NCBI RefSeq assembly: GCF_052114605.1
Contig: NZ_JBFRFB010000008.1
Span: 62,001-126,000 of the forward strand
Source: Microvirga sp052114605
GTDB lineage: Bacteria; Pseudomonadota; Alphaproteobacteria; Rhizobiales; Beijerinckiaceae
Reading direction: 5' to 3'
Length of the DNA stretch: 64,000 nucleotides
Shown: one piece after another, positions 46,443-56,522 of the stretch
Layout of the letters: the number at the start of each line of letters is the position of its first letter
How positions within the stretch are numbered: the stretch's first letter is position 1
Translations under genes and position numbers: made by a program
Notes under the pieces: generated by a model
The model's database searches: none
Told to the model about the DNA's origin: nothing
The model's input: the letters and a program-made list of their open reading frames with translations, nothing else

Positions 46443-48251
46443 ATGGCTCAAGCAACGAACGGCAAGGCCTATACCATCATCGACCATACCTTCGACGTGG
46501 TGGTCGTGGGTGCCGGCGGCGCGGGTCTTCGCGCCACTGTCGGCTGCTCGCAGGCCGGCCTTCGCACCGCCTGCATCACCAAGGTGTTCCCCACGCGCTC
46601 GCACACGGTCGCGGCGCAGGGCGGCATTTCCGCTTCGCTCGGCAACATGGGCCCGGACGATTGGCGCTGGCACATGTACGACACCGTGAAGGGGTCCGAC
46701 TGGCTCGGCGATCAGGATGCTATCGAGTATCTCGTGCGCAATGCGCCCGCCGCAGTCTATGAGCTGGAGCACTGGGGCGTTCCCTTCTCCCGCACGGCGG
46801 AAGGCAAGATCTACCAGCGTCCCTTCGGCGGCATGACCACCGAGTTCGGCAAGGGCACCGCGCAGCGCACCTGCGCCGCCGCCGACCGTACGGGCCACGC
46901 GATCCTGCACACGCTCTACGGGCAGGCTGTCCGCAACCAGACGAACTTCTTCATCGAGTATTTCGCGCTCGACCTGATGATGGATTCGGACGGGCGCTGC
47001 ATCGGCGTCGTCGCGCTCAACCAGTCGACCGGCGAGATCCACCGCTTCCGCGCCCACATGACGATCCTCGCCACGGGCGGCTATGGACGCGCATATTTCT
47101 CAGCCACCTCCGCCCATACCTGCACGGGCGACGGCAACGCGATGGTGCTGCGCGCGGGCCTGCCGCTGCAGGACATGGAGTTCGTGCAGTTCCACCCCAC
47201 CGGCATCTATGGTTCGGGCTGCCTCATCACCGAGGGCGCGCGCGGCGAGGGCGGTTACCTCACCAACTCGGAAGGCGAGCGCTTCATGGAGCGCTATGCG
47301 CCCTCCGCCAAGGACCTTGCCTCCCGCGACGTCGTCTCCCGCGCCATGACTATGGAGATCCGCGCCGGTCGCGGCGTGGGCAAGAACAAGGACCACATCT
47401 ACCTCCATCTCGATCACCTCGACCCGAAGATCCTGCACGAGCGCCTGCCCGGCATCTCGGAAAGCGCGAAGATCTTCGCGGGCGTCGATGTGACGAAGGA
47501 GCCGATCCCGGTTCTGCCGACCGTTCACTACAATATGGGCGGCATCCCGACGAACTATCATGGCGAAGTGCTGACGCTGAAGAACGGCAACCCGGACACG
47601 GTGGTGCCCGGTCTCATGGCGCTCGGCGAAGCGGCCTGCGTGTCCGTGCACGGCGCGAACCGCCTCGGCTCGAACTCGCTCATCGACCTCGTGGTGTTCG
47701 GCCGCGCGGCGGGTCTTCGCTGCGCCGAGATCCTGGAGCCGAATGCGCGTCATGCGGACCTGCCGAAGAGCGCCGACGATCTCGCGCTCTCGCGCCTCGA
47801 CAAGTTCCGTTATGCCAACGGCTCCACCTCGACCGCCGAGCTGCGCCTCCAGATGCAGAAGACCATGCAGAACAACTGCGCGGTGTTCCGCACCGGCGAG
47901 GTTCTGGACGAGGGCAAGAAGCTCATCCACGACGTGTGGAGCGCCTCCGCCGACATCAAGATCACGGACCGTTCGCTCATCTGGAACACCGACCTTCTCG
48001 AGACGCTTGAGTTCGACAACCTCATCGGACAGGCCGTCGTCACCATGGAAGGCGCCGCCAACCGTCAGGAATCCCGCGGCGCGCATGCCCGCGAGGACTT
48101 CTCCGAGCGCGACGACAAGAACTGGATGAAGCACACGCTGGCCTGGCTCGACGACACCTCTCACAAGGTAACGCTCGATTACCGTCCGGTGCATACCTAC
48201 ACCATGTCGAACGACATCCAGTACATCGAGCCTAAGGCTCGCGTGTATTGA
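46443..48251 (+). CDS. sdhA: Succinate dehydrogenase flavoprotein subunit
   Basis: A 602-residue flavoprotein oxidising succinate to fumarate. FAD-binding VVVGAGGAGLRA (20-31), the covalent-FAD His54 in TRSHTVAAQGG, the active-site stretch QFHPTGIYGSGCLITEGARGEGG (short: HPTGIYGSGCLITEGARGEG) and RSSL-like HGANRLGSNSL are all present. ATG 46443 lies 11 bp after sdhD. The C-terminal YRPVHTYT is typical. Confidence 0.97.
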   Translation: MAQATNGKAYTIIDHTFDVVVVGAGGAGLRATVGCSQAGLRTACITKVFPTRSHTVAAQGGISASLGNMGPDDWRWHMYDTVKGSDWLGDQDAIEYLVRNAPAAVYELEHWGVPFSRTAEGKIYQRPFGGMTTEFGKGTAQRTCAAADRTGHAILHTLYGQAVRNQTNFFIEYFALDLMMDSDGRCIGVVALNQSTGEIHRFRAHMTILATGGYGRAYFSATSAHTCTGDGNAMVLRAGLPLQDMEFVQFHPTGIYGSGCLITEGARGEGGYLTNSEGERFMERYAPSAKDLASRDVVSRAMTMEIRAGRGVGKNKDHIYLHLDHLDPKILHERLPGISESAKIFAGVDVTKEPIPVLPTVHYNMGGIPTNYHGEVLTLKNGNPDTVVPGLMALGEAACVSVHGANRLGSNSLIDLVVFGRAAGLRCAEILEPNARHADLPKSADDLALSRLDKFRYANGSTSTAELRLQMQKTMQNNCAVFRTGEVLDEGKKLIHDVWSASADIKITDRSLIWNTDLLETLEFDNLIGQAVVTMEGAANRQESRGAHAREDFSERDDKNWMKHTLAWLDDTSHKVTLDYRPVHTYTMSNDIQYIEPKARVY

Positions 48252-48270
48252 GATTGAGAGACTTGCTGCC

Positions 48271-48666
48271 ATGCATCGCTACCGCTTCATAAATCGCTTA
48301 GGCCTCATAAGCGGCGCGGTGCTGGCAGGTGCGGCGTACGCGGCAACGATGGGGATGCTGTGGCTTAAATTCTATATACTAGAGGATAGCCCGACTTGGC
48401 TTCGAGTAGTTGTGCTGTGCTGGACAGTTGTAACTCTGCTTTCAGTGTTGCTTGCGATCTTTCTGGCTAAGCGCTGGAGCGGGTTAGCAATTGCTATCAG
48501 CACGTTTCTCTCTGTCATTCTGGGAATCTTCTTTGCCCTTCCTGATGAGGGCTATGAGATCCGCTTGCCGCGCGTCTTCATAGGCTCCTTCATTCCCCCT
48601 ATTCTTTTTGGTTTGTGCTTGGGGGCGTATTGGCGCCGCCGGCTAATCCCAACCAGTGACCTGTAA
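48271..48666 (+). CDS. Small membrane protein of unknown function inside the sdh operon
   Basis: A 131-residue protein with four predicted hydrophobic helices (about 10-34, 43-64, 70-90, 102-122) and a basic C-terminus (YWRRRLIP). I recognise no family. It lies 19 bp after sdhA and 8 bp before sdhB, on the same strand. Its codon use and base composition are visibly more AT-rich than sdhA and sdhB. sdhA and sdhB are usually adjacent, so this looks like an inserted gene. A role in complex II assembly is possible but unsupported. Confidence 0.75.
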   Translation: MHRYRFINRLGLISGAVLAGAAYAATMGMLWLKFYILEDSPTWLRVVVLCWTVVTLLSVLLAIFLAKRWSGLAIAISTFLSVILGIFFALPDEGYEIRLPRVFIGSFIPPILFGLCLGAYWRRRLIPTSDL

Positions 48667-48674
48667 GGTACGAC

Positions 48675-49457
48675 ATGGCCCAGTTCACCCTCCCGAAAAA
48701 TTCCAAGTACACCGAAGGCAAAACCTGGCCGAAGCCAGCCGATGCCTCAAACGTCCAGGAATTCCGCATCTATCGCTGGAACCCGGATGACGGCGCCAAT
48801 CCGCGCATCGACACCTATTATGTCGACCGCGACGATTGCGGCCCGATGGTTCTCGACGCGCTGTTATGGATCAAGAACAACGTCGACTCGACGCTGGTCT
48901 TCCGCCGCTCATGCCGCGAAGGAATCTGCGGCTCTTGCGCCATGAACATCATGGGCGGCAACACGCTGGCCTGTACGCTCGGCATCGACGATTGCGGATC
49001 GGGCGCGATCAAGATCTATCCGCTGCCGCACATGCCGGTGCTGAAGGATCTGGTGCCGGATCTCACGAGCTTCTTCGCCCAGCACGCCTCTATCGAGCCC
49101 TGGCTGCAGACGGAGACGGCGGAGCCCGAGACCGAGTGGCGCCAGACGCCGGAAGAGCGCTCCAAGCTCGATGGCCTCTACGAGTGCATCCTGTGCGCCT
49201 GCTGCACCACCTCCTGCCCGAGCTATTGGTGGAACGGCGACCGCTTCCTCGGTCCGGCCGCTCTCCTACAGGCCTATCGCTGGCTCATCGACAGCCGCGA
49301 CGAAGCCACCGGCGAGCGCCTCGACAACCTGCATGATCCTTTCCGGCTCTATCGCTGCCACACGATCATGAACTGCGCGAACACCTGCCCGAAGGGCCTG
49401 AACCCGGCAAAGGCCATTGCCGAGGTGAAGAAGATGATGATCGCGCGGGCAGTCTAA
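48675..49457 (+). CDS. sdhB: Succinate dehydrogenase iron-sulfur subunit
   Basis: A 260-residue electron-transfer subunit. [2Fe-2S] ligands are Cys80, Cys85, Cys88 and Cys100 (RRSCREGICGSCAMN). The [4Fe-4S]/[3Fe-4S] ligands come from CILCACCTTSC (171-181) and CHTIMNCANTCPKGLNP. All expected cysteines are present. Confidence 0.97.
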   Translation: MAQFTLPKNSKYTEGKTWPKPADASNVQEFRIYRWNPDDGANPRIDTYYVDRDDCGPMVLDALLWIKNNVDSTLVFRRSCREGICGSCAMNIMGGNTLACTLGIDDCGSGAIKIYPLPHMPVLKDLVPDLTSFFAQHASIEPWLQTETAEPETEWRQTPEERSKLDGLYECILCACCTTSCPSYWWNGDRFLGPAALLQAYRWLIDSRDEATGERLDNLHDPFRLYRCHTIMNCANTCPKGLNPAKAIAEVKKMMIARAV

Positions 49458-49500
49458 AAGCGATAATAAATCTAGCCTAACCGATATGTTTCATTGTAAC

Positions 49501-49535
49501 ACTCCGGGCCTGATCTGCTGGATCGGGTCCGGAGT
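49501..49535 (+). terminator. Probable sdh operon terminator overlapping the next gene's leader
   Basis: ACTCCGG (49501-49507) pairs with CCGGAGT (49529-49535), with inner GATC/GATC pairing, and is followed by TTCTTT. It lies 43 bp after sdhB. The downstream gene's ATG is at 49542, so the GGAG in the 3' arm is also that gene's likely ribosome site. Confidence 0.65.
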
Positions 49536-49541
49536 TTCTTT

Positions 49542-50069
49542 ATGCCTGCTCTCTTCGCCCTCCTCGGCACCCTGGGCGTCGCTGCTTTTTGGTTTTACCG
49601 GACACGCAATCTAGGTGGCGTTGCGGGCAGACTTGTAGATGCGGCGCAGCGGGCCCGTCAGGCTTATCGGCGCAAGCAGTTCTTTACGAGAGACGAGAAT
49701 TCTCCCATCGAGGCGGTGACGGATCCGGCTGCAGCGGTCGTGGCCATGTTGATTTCGCTTGCGGCTGAGCGCGGCAGCCTCAGCACAGCCTCCGAGGAGG
49801 CAATCAAGGCCGAGATGCAGCATACGATGGGGCTGGTCGCGGTCGAAGAGATCTTCACATTCTCGAAATGGGTGGCGAGCCACACGACGGACCCGAACAT
49901 CCTGTCCCTGCGCTTCGCCAAGCTCTGGCATGAGAATCTGCAGCCCTCCGAGCGGGCGGATGTCCATGAGATGGCCAAACGGATTGTCGCGGCCAATGGC
50001 GCGCCGAACGATGCGCAGCTCAGCGCATTGAGAACATTGCAGGACCGTCTTGGCTTGACACGCCCGTGA
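49542..50069 (+). CDS. Hypothetical protein with N-terminal membrane anchor and TerB-like helical domain
   Basis: A 175-residue protein with one hydrophobic segment (about 2-19), a basic linker and a helical domain from about 58 (PAAAVVAMLISLAAERGSLS... QHTMGLVAVEEIFTFSKWV) that looks TerB-like. No catalytic motif is seen. Its ribosome site GGAG is inside the preceding hairpin. It is unrelated in function to sdh as far as can be told. Confidence 0.7.
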   Translation: MPALFALLGTLGVAAFWFYRTRNLGGVAGRLVDAAQRARQAYRRKQFFTRDENSPIEAVTDPAAAVVAMLISLAAERGSLSTASEEAIKAEMQHTMGLVAVEEIFTFSKWVASHTTDPNILSLRFAKLWHENLQPSERADVHEMAKRIVAANGAPNDAQLSALRTLQDRLGLTRP

Positions 50070-50130
50070 TGTCTGCCATTTCAAGCTAGCCCAGAAGACT
50101 TTCCTCCCGAAACGAGAAGCACTTGCCGCA

Positions 50131-50718
50131 ATGATCGCACCGACATCCCGTGGTTACGCCCTCACCGCCACCCTCTGCGCCGTCCTGGCGCTCGGGGCAT
50201 GTACGTCCAGCCGCCTGGGCGGGTTCGGTGGCTCGCAGGGGCGTGTTGCCGCCGCGCCTGTGGCTCCCGATCCGATCGAGGCGATCCCCTCCGGCGGTGT
50301 CGAATCCGCGCCGCTTGCTCCCATCGAAGGCCAGCCCTTGCCGCCGGTCGGCGCCGCGCCGGGCATGACCCCATCCGCTCCCGGCATGGACATGGCCGCC
50401 GCACCCCCAGTTGCTGCTCCCGCGCCTTCCGCTCCCGCCAGCCGCACTTCGATGATCGGCAATTGGTCGGTGCGCGACGCCTCCGGCGCCTCCTGCCGCG
50501 TCTCGCTGTCGAGCTCGCCCGCTCTCGATCTCTATCGGGCCTCGGCCTCCGGCTGCTCGAACCAGGACCTGTCCAAGGTCAATGCGTGGGATTACCGCGA
50601 CGGCGAGGTCTATCTCTACCAGACCGGCGGCTCGGTGGCTGCGCGCCTGCGGGGTTCGTCCTCCGCGCTGTCGGGCGTGCTCGCCAAATCCGGTGCCCCG
50701 CTGTCGCTCTCCCGATAA
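50131..50718 (+). CDS. Omp19-like lipoprotein (protease inhibitor Inh/AprI family)
   Basis: A 195-residue lipoprotein. The signal peptide ends in lipobox LALGAC (lipidated Cys24). A proline/alanine-rich linker (about 40-105) leads to a C-terminal AprI/Inh-type beta-barrel domain (about 107-195) with MIGNWSVRDASGASCRVSLSS and a matching second Cys (SGCSN). Brucella Omp19 is of this type and inhibits proteases; activity here is inferred from the family. Confidence 0.8.
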   Translation: MIAPTSRGYALTATLCAVLALGACTSSRLGGFGGSQGRVAAAPVAPDPIEAIPSGGVESAPLAPIEGQPLPPVGAAPGMTPSAPGMDMAAAPPVAAPAPSAPASRTSMIGNWSVRDASGASCRVSLSSSPALDLYRASASGCSNQDLSKVNAWDYRDGEVYLYQTGGSVAARLRGSSSALSGVLAKSGAPLSLSR

Positions 50719-50818
50719 GTTAGCCTTTAAAAATCACTGGGGCGGATTGCGTGAAACACATGCCGCAATCCGCTCTCTTCGTTTGCGCTTCACGGAGCGG
50801 AACGCTATCGGTTGATCC

Positions 50819-52006
50819 GTGACCGATACCCATCTCCCATCGCCCCATTCCATCACAGCCCGCTACGATGCTCTGGTCTCCGCCGGAACCATCGAGCGCG
50901 ATCCCGCGCAGGTGAAGCTGCTGCGGCAGCTGGAGGCTCTTGCCGAAGCTCTCGGCCAAGTGCGCCTCGCGCGCAAGCCCAGCGCATTAGGCTGGCTGTT
51001 CGGCAAGAAGACGCAAGCTGCCCCACTGAGAGGCCTCTATGTCTGGGGCTCGGTGGGGCGCGGCAAGACCATGCTCATGGACCTGTTCTTCGAGGCACTG
51101 CCGGTCAGGCGCAAGCGCCGGGTCCATTTCCACGCCTTCATGGCCGATGTTCATGAGCGCATCCATGCTTTCCGCCAGAAACTGAAGACCGGCGAGGTAA
51201 AGGGAGACGATCCCATCGCCCCGGTGGCCGAGGCTCTTGCCGAAGAAGCTTGGGTGCTCTGCTTCGACGAGTTCACGGTCACCGACATCGCCGACGCCAT
51301 GATCCTCGGGCGGCTTTTTACGGCGCTCTTTGCCCGTGGCGTCGTGGTGATCGCCACGTCCAACGTGGAGCCTCACCGGCTTTACGAAGGCGGGCTCAAT
51401 CGCTCGCTCTTCCTGCCCTTCATCGATCTGCTGCAGGAGCGAATGGAGATCGTGAAGCTGGAATCGCGCACCGATTTCCGGCTCGAGAAGCTCGCGGGCA
51501 GCCCCGTCTTCTACGCTCCCGCCGATGAGATCTCCCGCGCAGCGCTGACACGCGCCTTCAAGAGCCTCACGGGCCGGGAGCAGGGCAAGCCGCTCACCCT
51601 TACCGTGAAGGGCCATCCCGTCGAGGTGCCGCAGGCGGCGGGCGGCGTGGCGCGCTTCTCCTTCGAGGATCTCTGTTCCAAGCCCCTCGCCGCCAGCGAC
51701 TTCCTCGCCGTAGCCGAGGAGTTCCATACGGTCGTTCTGGAAAACATCCCGGTCATGAGCTTCGAGCGCCGCAATGAGGCCAAGCGTTTCATCATGCTGA
51801 TCGATGCGCTCTACGACGCCAAGGTGAAGCTTCTCGCCTCCGCCGAAGCAGAAGCGCCGGAACTCTATCGGGCCGATAGCGGGCGCGAAGCCTTCGAGTT
51901 CGATCGCACGGTGTCGCGCCTCATCGAAATGCGCTCGGAAGGCTATCTCACGCTTCCGCATGGACGAGAGGTGTCCGGCACTTCCGAGGGTCTGGTCGAG
52001 ACCTAA
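50819..52006 (+). CDS. zapE: Cell division protein ZapE (AFG1-like ATPase)
   Basis: A 395-residue cytoplasmic AFG1/ZapE ATPase. Walker A GSVGRGKT (77-84), Walker B VLCFDEFTVTD and the ATSNVEPHRLYEGGLNRS sensor region are intact. ZapE interacts with FtsZ rings in E. coli. The start is GTG 50819. It is convergent with the Nramp-like gene, whose stop is 7 bp away. Confidence 0.93.
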   Translation: MTDTHLPSPHSITARYDALVSAGTIERDPAQVKLLRQLEALAEALGQVRLARKPSALGWLFGKKTQAAPLRGLYVWGSVGRGKTMLMDLFFEALPVRRKRRVHFHAFMADVHERIHAFRQKLKTGEVKGDDPIAPVAEALAEEAWVLCFDEFTVTDIADAMILGRLFTALFARGVVVIATSNVEPHRLYEGGLNRSLFLPFIDLLQERMEIVKLESRTDFRLEKLAGSPVFYAPADEISRAALTRAFKSLTGREQGKPLTLTVKGHPVEVPQAAGGVARFSFEDLCSKPLAASDFLAVAEEFHTVVLENIPVMSFERRNEAKRFIMLIDALYDAKVKLLASAEAEAPELYRADSGREAFEFDRTVSRLIEMRSEGYLTLPHGREVSGTSEGLVET

Positions 52007-52013
52007 AATCGCG

Positions 52014-53288
52014 TTAGGCGAGGAATAGACTGGCGATCAGGGCGAAGACGGTCAGCCCCATGAGCGCCGTCGCGCCCCATCCGGCCCAGGCGAGCCAAGT
52101 CTTCACCGTGTACTCTCCCAGCACGCGCTTGCTGGTGACGATGCCCATCATCATGGCCATGATGGGAGCTGCCGCGATGCCGTTGATGACGGCGCTCCAC
52201 AGGAGCAGCTTGATCGGATCGATGCGCAGGAACGCCAGAAGAATGCCAAGGCATGTGGCGCCGCCGAGGATCAGGTAGAAGCCGCGCGCCTGCATCACCG
52301 TCAATTCGAGGCTGCTGCGCCATCCGAAAGCATCGGCCGCCGCATAGGCGGCGGAACCTGCGAGAACCGGCACGGCCAGCAATCCTGTTCCGATGATACC
52401 GGCAGCGAACACGAAGAAGGTGAACGGCCCTGCGATGGGACGTAGCGCCTCGGCCGCCTGCGAGGCTGTTTGAATGTCGGTGACGCCGCCCTTGTGCAGA
52501 GTGGCCGCCGTCGTGACGATGATGAAGAAGGCCACGAGGTTGGAAAACGCCATTCCGATCCAGGTGTCGAGGCTGATTTCCTTCAGCCGCGCCTGCGCCC
52601 GCTGAGGCGAGCGTTTGAAGCTGTTGCCGCGCTTCAGCCTGTCCTCCTCCACCTCCTCGGCAGCCTGCCAGAAGAAGAGATAGGGACTGATGGTGGTGCC
52701 GAGGATTGCAACGACGAGGAACCAGTAATCGGCGGTGAAGGAGAGGCGCGGAATGAACGTCGCCGTGAACACCTCGCCCCAGGGCACATTGATGCTGAAG
52801 GCGGCGGCCACATAAGCGAAGAGCGCGAGTGTCAGGCTTTTGAGATAAGGCGCATATCGCCTGTACGAGATGAAAATCTCGAGCGTGAGGCACAACAGGC
52901 CGAAGGCGGCGGCATAGATGTGAGGAGGGCCGCCGCCCAGCATCTGCAGGGCTTCGCCCATAGCCGTCAGGTCCGCCGCGATATTGATGATGTTCGCGCC
53001 GCAGAGCAGGGCGATCAGCGCGAAGACGAGAGAGCGCGAATAGATAATTTTGGCGTTGGCCGCGATCCCGCGTCCCGTGACCGCGCCGATGCGGGCGCTG
53101 ATGATCTGGATGGCCGTCATGAAGGGCGTGGTCAGGAAAACCGTCCACAGCAGGCCGAATCCGGTCTGGGCGCCGGCTTGGGAGTAGGTGGCGATTCCGC
53201 TTGGGTCGTCATCCGCCGCACCCGTGATCAGGCCGGGGCCGAGCAGGTTGAAGAGGGATCTACGATGTCTCGGCACAGGTTTCGTCAC
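52014..53288 (-). CDS. Nramp-related divalent metal transporter, non-canonical motif
   Basis: About 424 residues with eleven helices of the Nramp fold. Helix 1 reads AADDDPSGIATYSQ where canonical MntH has DPGN, and helix 6 reads GTTISPYLFFWQ where MntH has the metal-binding MPHN. This is a recognisable bacterial subgroup (COG1914) whose substrate is not settled, so manganese should not be assumed. GTG 53288 matches the usual N-terminus (RRSLFNLLGPGLITGA); ATG 53369 would add 27 odd residues. It is divergent from a TetR-type gene. Confidence 0.8.
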   Translation of the reverse strand: MTKPVPRHRRSLFNLLGPGLITGAADDDPSGIATYSQAGAQTGFGLLWTVFLTTPFMTAIQIISARIGAVTGRGIAANAKIIYSRSLVFALIALLCGANIINIAADLTAMGEALQMLGGGPPHIYAAAFGLLCLTLEIFISYRRYAPYLKSLTLALFAYVAAAFSINVPWGEVFTATFIPRLSFTADYWFLVVAILGTTISPYLFFWQAAEEVEEDRLKRGNSFKRSPQRAQARLKEISLDTWIGMAFSNLVAFFIIVTTAATLHKGGVTDIQTASQAAEALRPIAGPFTFFVFAAGIIGTGLLAVPVLAGSAAYAAADAFGWRSSLELTVMQARGFYLILGGATCLGILLAFLRIDPIKLLLWSAVINGIAAAPIMAMMMGIVTSKRVLGEYTVKTWLAWAGWGATALMGLTVFALIASLFLA

Positions 53289-53438
53289 GGCGGACCCTGG
53301 GTGCTGATGGCCTGAACAATAGGTGTGAAGCGAACCCGGCCCGTCAAGCGATCCATTCTGGCCCGGCATCCTCTCTTCATGCTAACGAGGCTCCTGACCG
53401 ATCCCGTTTCACGCCAGGGCCACCTCAGACCGGATGTC

Positions 53439-54047
53439 ATGAAGAACGTGCGCCATACAATGCCGGTGGAGACGCGGCTGCTGACCATCGCCGCCGATCA
53501 GCTCAAGCGCTTCGGCCCTAAAAACGTAACGGTGGTCAGCATCGCCGATGCGGCAGGCATGACCCATGCCAATGTCTATCGCTACTTCGCCTCAAAAGCA
53601 GCCTTGATCGATGCGGTCGCCGGCCAATGGCTCCGGCGGTTAGAGGCCACCATCGCCGACATCGCGGATGCTCCCGACCCCACCGACGACAAGCTGGAGC
53701 GCCTGATCCATGCCTGGGCGCATGCCCACCGGGAACTCCTGCAGGAAGACCGCCATCTCTTCGATGTGCTCTGCTCCGCCACCGAGACCTCACGGGCTCT
53801 GGTCCGCAAGCACCGCTCCCGCATGCGGGCGCTGATCGAGCGGGTGCTCGACGAGGGGATCACGACGGGTAAGTTCGACCCCAGAGACCGAGAGAGGGCG
53901 GTCGCCTTCATCAGCGACGCGGTCTACCGCTTCATTAACCCCCTGACCGTCAGGCTCGATGCCGAGGTTCCCCAGGACCTTCTGGACCAGCGGCTGGCGG
54001 TGATGATCAGGGTCATTCTTCGGTCCCTGGATATCGGGACCGTATAA
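53439..54047 (+). CDS. TetR/AcrR-family transcriptional regulator
   Basis: A 202-residue repressor. The helix-turn-helix (about 20-55) has VTVVSIADAAGMTHANVYRYFASKAAL (short: IADAAGMTHANVYRYFASK), typical of TetR. The C-terminal domain is helical with no identifiable ligand. ATG 53439 best matches the family; earlier in-frame starts extend a non-conserved leader. It is divergent from the Nramp-like gene and may control it. Confidence 0.86.
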   Translation: MKNVRHTMPVETRLLTIAADQLKRFGPKNVTVVSIADAAGMTHANVYRYFASKAALIDAVAGQWLRRLEATIADIADAPDPTDDKLERLIHAWAHAHRELLQEDRHLFDVLCSATETSRALVRKHRSRMRALIERVLDEGITTGKFDPRDRERAVAFISDAVYRFINPLTVRLDAEVPQDLLDQRLAVMIRVILRSLDIGTV

Positions 54048-54052
54048 GTTAA

Positions 54053-54076
54053 GTTACAAATTTCAAAAATTGTAAC
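54053..54076. promoter_or_regulatory. Inverted repeat between the TetR gene and mdh
   Basis: GTTACAA and TTGTAAC (7-bp arms, 10-base AT spacer) lie 6 bp after the TetR stop and 200 bp before mdh. It could be a weak terminator or an operator. Its TTGTAA core resembles the arm at the aceA operator. No other feature was seen in 54077-54275. Confidence 0.35.
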
Positions 54077-54275
54077 AGAAAATTCGGAGCCGCAACAAAG
54101 CTTCTAAATAGCTGATAAGGCGGACTAAACAGGAATGGCCACGCTGTACGGCCTCGCTCGATAGCTCTAAAGCCTTGCAGGTTAACCTTTTGCTGGCTTG
54201 AAGCAGACCCATTTCTGAGTCAAACAGCGCCACACTTCACAAGGCCCCAGCTTTCACAACACCCAAGGACAGACC

Positions 54276-55238
54276 ATGGCCCGGAAAAAGATCGCGCTCA
54301 TCGGTGCAGGCCAGATCGGCGGTACGCTCGCCCATCTCGTCGGCTTGAAGGAACTCGGCGACGTCGTTCTCTTCGACATCGCGGAAGGCATCCCCCAGGG
54401 CAAAGGTCTCGATATCGCGGAATCCGCGCCGGTCGACGGTTTCGACGCCAAGTACAAGGGCGCCAACGATTACGCCGCCATCGAAGGCGCCGATGTGATC
54501 ATCGTGACCGCCGGCGTGCCGCGCAAGCCCGGCATGAGCCGCGACGACCTGATCGGCATCAACCTGAAGGTCATGGAAGCTGTCGGCAACGGCATCAAGC
54601 AATATGCCCCGAACGCCTTCGTCATCTGCATTACCAACCCGCTCGACGCCATGGTGTGGGCGCTCCAGAAGTTCTCCGGCCTGAAGCCTGAGAAGATCGT
54701 CGGCATGGCCGGCGTGCTGGACTCGGCCCGCTTCCGCCACTTCCTCGCTGAAGAGTTCAACGTCTCTGTGAAGGATGTGACCGCCTTCGTGCTTGGCGGC
54801 CACGGCGACGACATGGTGCCGCTGGTTCGCTATTCCACGGTCGCTGGCGTGCCATTGCCCGACCTCGTGAAGATGGGCTGGACGACCCAGGAAAAGCTGG
54901 ACGCCATGGTCGAGCGCACCCGTAAAGGGGGCGGCGAGATCGTCAACCTGCTCAAGACCGGTTCCGCCTTCTACGCGCCTGCCGCTTCCGCCATCGCGAT
55001 GGCCGAGAGCTACCTCAAGGATCAGAAGCGCGTTCTGCCCTGCGCGGCCTACCTGACGGGCCAGTACGGCGTGAAGGACATGTTCGTCGGCGTGCCGATC
55101 GTGATCGGCGAGAAGGGCGTCGAGCGCATCGTCGAGGTCGAGTTCTCCGGCGATGAGAAGGCCATGTTCGAGAAGTCCGTCTCCTCCGTGCAGGGCCTCA
55201 TCGACGCCTGCAAGCAGATCAATTCGACACTCGCTTAA
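54276..55238 (+). CDS. mdh: Malate dehydrogenase
   Basis: A 320-residue NAD-dependent enzyme of the LDH-like type, oxidising malate to oxaloacetate. NAD site GAGQIGGTLAHL (10-21), substrate arginines (VPRKPGMSRDDL), Asn121 in ITNPLDAM and catalytic His176 (GGHGDDM) are present. It heads the mdh-sucCD-sucAB-lpd cluster. Confidence 0.97.
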   Translation: MARKKIALIGAGQIGGTLAHLVGLKELGDVVLFDIAEGIPQGKGLDIAESAPVDGFDAKYKGANDYAAIEGADVIIVTAGVPRKPGMSRDDLIGINLKVMEAVGNGIKQYAPNAFVICITNPLDAMVWALQKFSGLKPEKIVGMAGVLDSARFRHFLAEEFNVSVKDVTAFVLGGHGDDMVPLVRYSTVAGVPLPDLVKMGWTTQEKLDAMVERTRKGGGEIVNLLKTGSAFYAPAASAIAMAESYLKDQKRVLPCAAYLTGQYGVKDMFVGVPIVIGEKGVERIVEVEFSGDEKAMFEKSVSSVQGLIDACKQINSTLA

Positions 55239-55253
55239 TTCACAGTGACGTTT

Positions 55254-55275
55254 TGGCCGGGTTCATCTCCGGCCA
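55254..55275 (+). other. Hairpin in the mdh-sucC gap
   Basis: TGGCCGG and CCGGCCA form a 7-bp stem with an 8-base loop, 16 bp after mdh. No T-run follows, so attenuation or mRNA processing is more likely than full termination. Confidence 0.5.
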
Positions 55276-55311
55276 TCCATGTCTTTCAACCGCACATGCG
55301 GAGAGAAACGA

Positions 55312-56511
<1,200 letters not shown>

Positions 56512-56522
56512 GGTTCGAGCTG

